Origin: Campylobacteraceae bacterium
Lineage (GTDB): Bacteria > Campylobacterota > Campylobacteria > Campylobacterales > Sulfurovaceae
NCBI GenBank assembly: GCA_027031505.1
Contig: JALVQH010000044.1
Location: 1 to 6,961, forward strand
Length of the DNA stretch: 6,961 nucleotides
Direction of reading: 5' to 3'
The translations under genes were made by a program, and so were the position numbers. Shown in pieces: positions 5,683-6,961 of this stretch (its first letter is position 1; each line of letters begins with the position of its first letter). The notes beneath the pieces are model-generated. The model saw only the letters and a program-made list of their open reading frames with translations, was not told the DNA's origin and did no database searches.

Positions 5683-6724
5683 CGGCATTATCATGATCCT
5701 CTTTGCCGTCGCTGTCTGGGCGGCTTTCAGTATTTACCAACCGTTTTTGCTTTCAATCAGCGTAGCGGCACTTCTTGTCATGGCGACATCCAATCTGACC
5801 CATTATCTTGTCACCAAATTTCATTCTAACAAGCTTGGAACCCTTGCGGCGACGATCCTCCTTTTTGTTCTGATGGTTGCCCCTATTATTTACATCGCAA
5901 CGACGGGAGTAGCATATGCCAGTCGGCTGGATCAGGCAACTATCCACCATATTATCGCCAAAATCAAGGGGTTTACGCACGATATCCCCTATATCTCCAG
6001 CTGGGCCAATGAGTATCTCCAGGGAGACAAAATTGCCGGTTACATCAAAGACGGAACCCTTTATGTCACCAAAATGGGCGGTGCGGGGCTCGGCTTCCTC
6101 AAGGAGGTTGGTCTGGTCATTACGTTTTATGCCATCATCAATTACTACTCAGAACGCTTTTTTGCGCTGATCCAATCGCTGCTTCCGGTCTCGTATGCAC
6201 GGAGCGAAAAGATGATCAACGAAGTAGCTTCCACGATGGAAGTGGTGTTTTATTCCATTGTCGTAACGGCAGTGTTTGAAGGGCTGCTTTTTGGGATATT
6301 TGTAAGCTATTTCGGGTTCAATGGTCTGGTATTCGGGGTTATTTACGGCTTCGCATCACTCATCCCCATTGTCGGGGGAGCCATCGTGTGGGCACCGCTC
6401 TCCCTTTACGCCTGGAGCGAGATGAGTACTCAGGCGGCTCTGACCATTGCGCTTTACTCTATTATCATTATCTCCATCATCGCCGATACGTTTGTCAAGC
6501 CTATCATTATCAAAGTGATGAAAGAGGATCTCCTCCAGAATGCTACCAGCATCAATGAATTTGTGATTTTTTTCTCGATTTTAGCCGGGATGGGAAGTTA
6601 TGGATTCTGGGGGATGATTCTCGGACCGGCCATTACAACCTTTCTGTTTGCTACCGCCAAAACATACATCGAATACAATCAATCCCGTCAGGGAAAAAAG
6701 ATCCAGCACATTGAGACATCATAG
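5669..6724 (+). CDS. AI-2E family (PerM/UPF0118-type) membrane transporter
   Basis: A 351-residue polytopic inner-membrane protein. Hydrophobic segments lie at about 6-24, 26-45, 57-79, 142-160, 190-213, 217-247 (probably two), 256-275 and 297-331, with a soluble stretch at about 80-140, the usual AI-2E family pattern. Family landmarks are the conserved [20 protein letters not shown] region (228-247), [10 protein letters not shown] (273-282) and GFWGMILGP (312-320). Members have been linked to AI-2 release, Na+/H+ antiport or general export, so no substrate can be assigned. The TTG start has a good ribosome-binding site and gives a 14-base overlap with ruvB, suggesting translational coupling. 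An ATG at 5693 would remove eight residues, and an upstream ATG at 5579 would add 30 residues that are only ruvB read in another frame. Codon use looks more AT-rich than in ruvB. Confidence 0.92.
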   Translation: MERTNGIIMILFAVAVWAAFSIYQPFLLSISVAALLVMATSNLTHYLVTKFHSNKLGTLAATILLFVLMVAPIIYIATTGVAYASRLDQATIHHIIAKIKGFTHDIPYISSWANEYLQGDKIAGYIKDGTLYVTKMGGAGLGFLKEVGLVITFYAIINYYSERFFALIQSLLPVSYARSEKMINEVASTMEVVFYSIVVTAVFEGLLFGIFVSYFGFNGLVFGVIYGFASLIPIVGGAIVWAPLSLYAWSEMSTQAALTIALYSIIIISIIADTFVKPIIIKVMKEDLLQNATSINEFVIFFSILAGMGSYGFWGMILGPAITTFLFATAKTYIEYNQSRQGKKIQHIETS

Positions 6725-6739
6725 GTATCTGTCACATTC

Positions 6740-6961
6740 TTAGTCAAGGTACTTTTCCTCTTTCATATTTTTCTCTTCGATGTATTCCTGATACAACACA
6801 GCCAGTCCAAATACAGCCACCACAACAACGGCGGCAGTTAGAGAAACTTTAATGAGCATTGCCCATGAAATGCTGTCACTCCACAACCACACCAGCAAAA
6901 ATACGGCATACAGGAGAAGGATTGTTCCGGTGATGATACTGGCAAGCTTCATGGCTTTCAT
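6740..6961 (-). CDS. Small two-helix inner-membrane protein of unknown function
   Basis: A 73-residue frame with a TAA stop and an ATG exactly at the window edge. The true start could lie further right or at the ATG at 6952 (MKLASIITG). Two hydrophobic segments (about 6-28 and 33-56) are followed by a charged tail (EYIEEKNMKEEKYLD). I recognise no family with certainty. It converges on the AI-2E gene with only 15 bases between the stops and no terminator-like hairpin in the gap. Its pattern of two clean helices and a charged tail, and the tight convergent packing, make it a credible real gene. Confidence 0.7.
   Translation of the reverse strand: MKAMKLASIITGTILLLYAVFLLVWLWSDSISWAMLIKVSLTAAVVVVAVFGLAVLYQEYIEEKNMKEEKYLD

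Noticed and set aside
1..6961. A new defence or mobile system in the window
   Set aside because: No transposase, integrase, nuclease, toxin-antitoxin pair or phage gene is seen. Apart from the activase and the two membrane proteins, the genes are standard housekeeping genes.

Overview
The window looks like an ordinary chromosomal stretch from a bacterium of the Campylobacterota (epsilonproteobacteria). RuvB and TrpA carry the residue patterns I associate with that phylum, such as the RuvB start [10 protein letters not shown] and the TrpA stretch YLVAYAGITG. The AT-rich divergent promoter region has good -10 boxes and no clear -35 boxes, which also fits. Base composition is GC-rich for the phylum by eye, so a Nitratifractor-like or other higher-GC lineage is my guess; this is inference from memory, not a database match.

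Layout. Two divergent gene groups start from one short promoter region at about 3568-3695. Leftward (minus strand) run trpA (tryptophan synthase alpha), lgt (prolipoprotein diacylglyceryl transferase) and a very large ATP-dependent activase of the BadF/BadG/BcrA/BcrD family, which runs off the left edge. trpA and lgt share one base (TAATG). lgt and the activase appear to be joined by a GTGA overlap built from repeat sequence. Rightward (plus strand) run panB (ketopantoate hydroxymethyltransferase), ruvB (Holliday junction helicase motor) and an AI-2E family membrane protein. The last starts at a TTG inside the end of ruvB. A small two-helix membrane protein on the minus strand converges on it at the right edge.

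How they work together. No single pathway links these genes. They are housekeeping functions (tryptophan, pantothenate/CoA, lipoprotein maturation, recombination) plus an uncharacterised ATP-driven electron-transfer activase and two membrane proteins of unknown role.

The most unusual part is not a gene. Both long junctions between co-directional genes, lgt-activase (1972-2051) and panB-ruvB (4511-4639), have the same build when read in the direction of transcription. First comes an array of about four AGTGAGA heptamers at the upstream gene's stop codon, then a hairpin-forming spacer, then a second, different heptamer array just before the next gene. At the lgt-activase junction this block supplies the lgt stop codon and the only usable start codon I can find for the activase, with a frame-sensitive 7-bp array between that start and the first domain.
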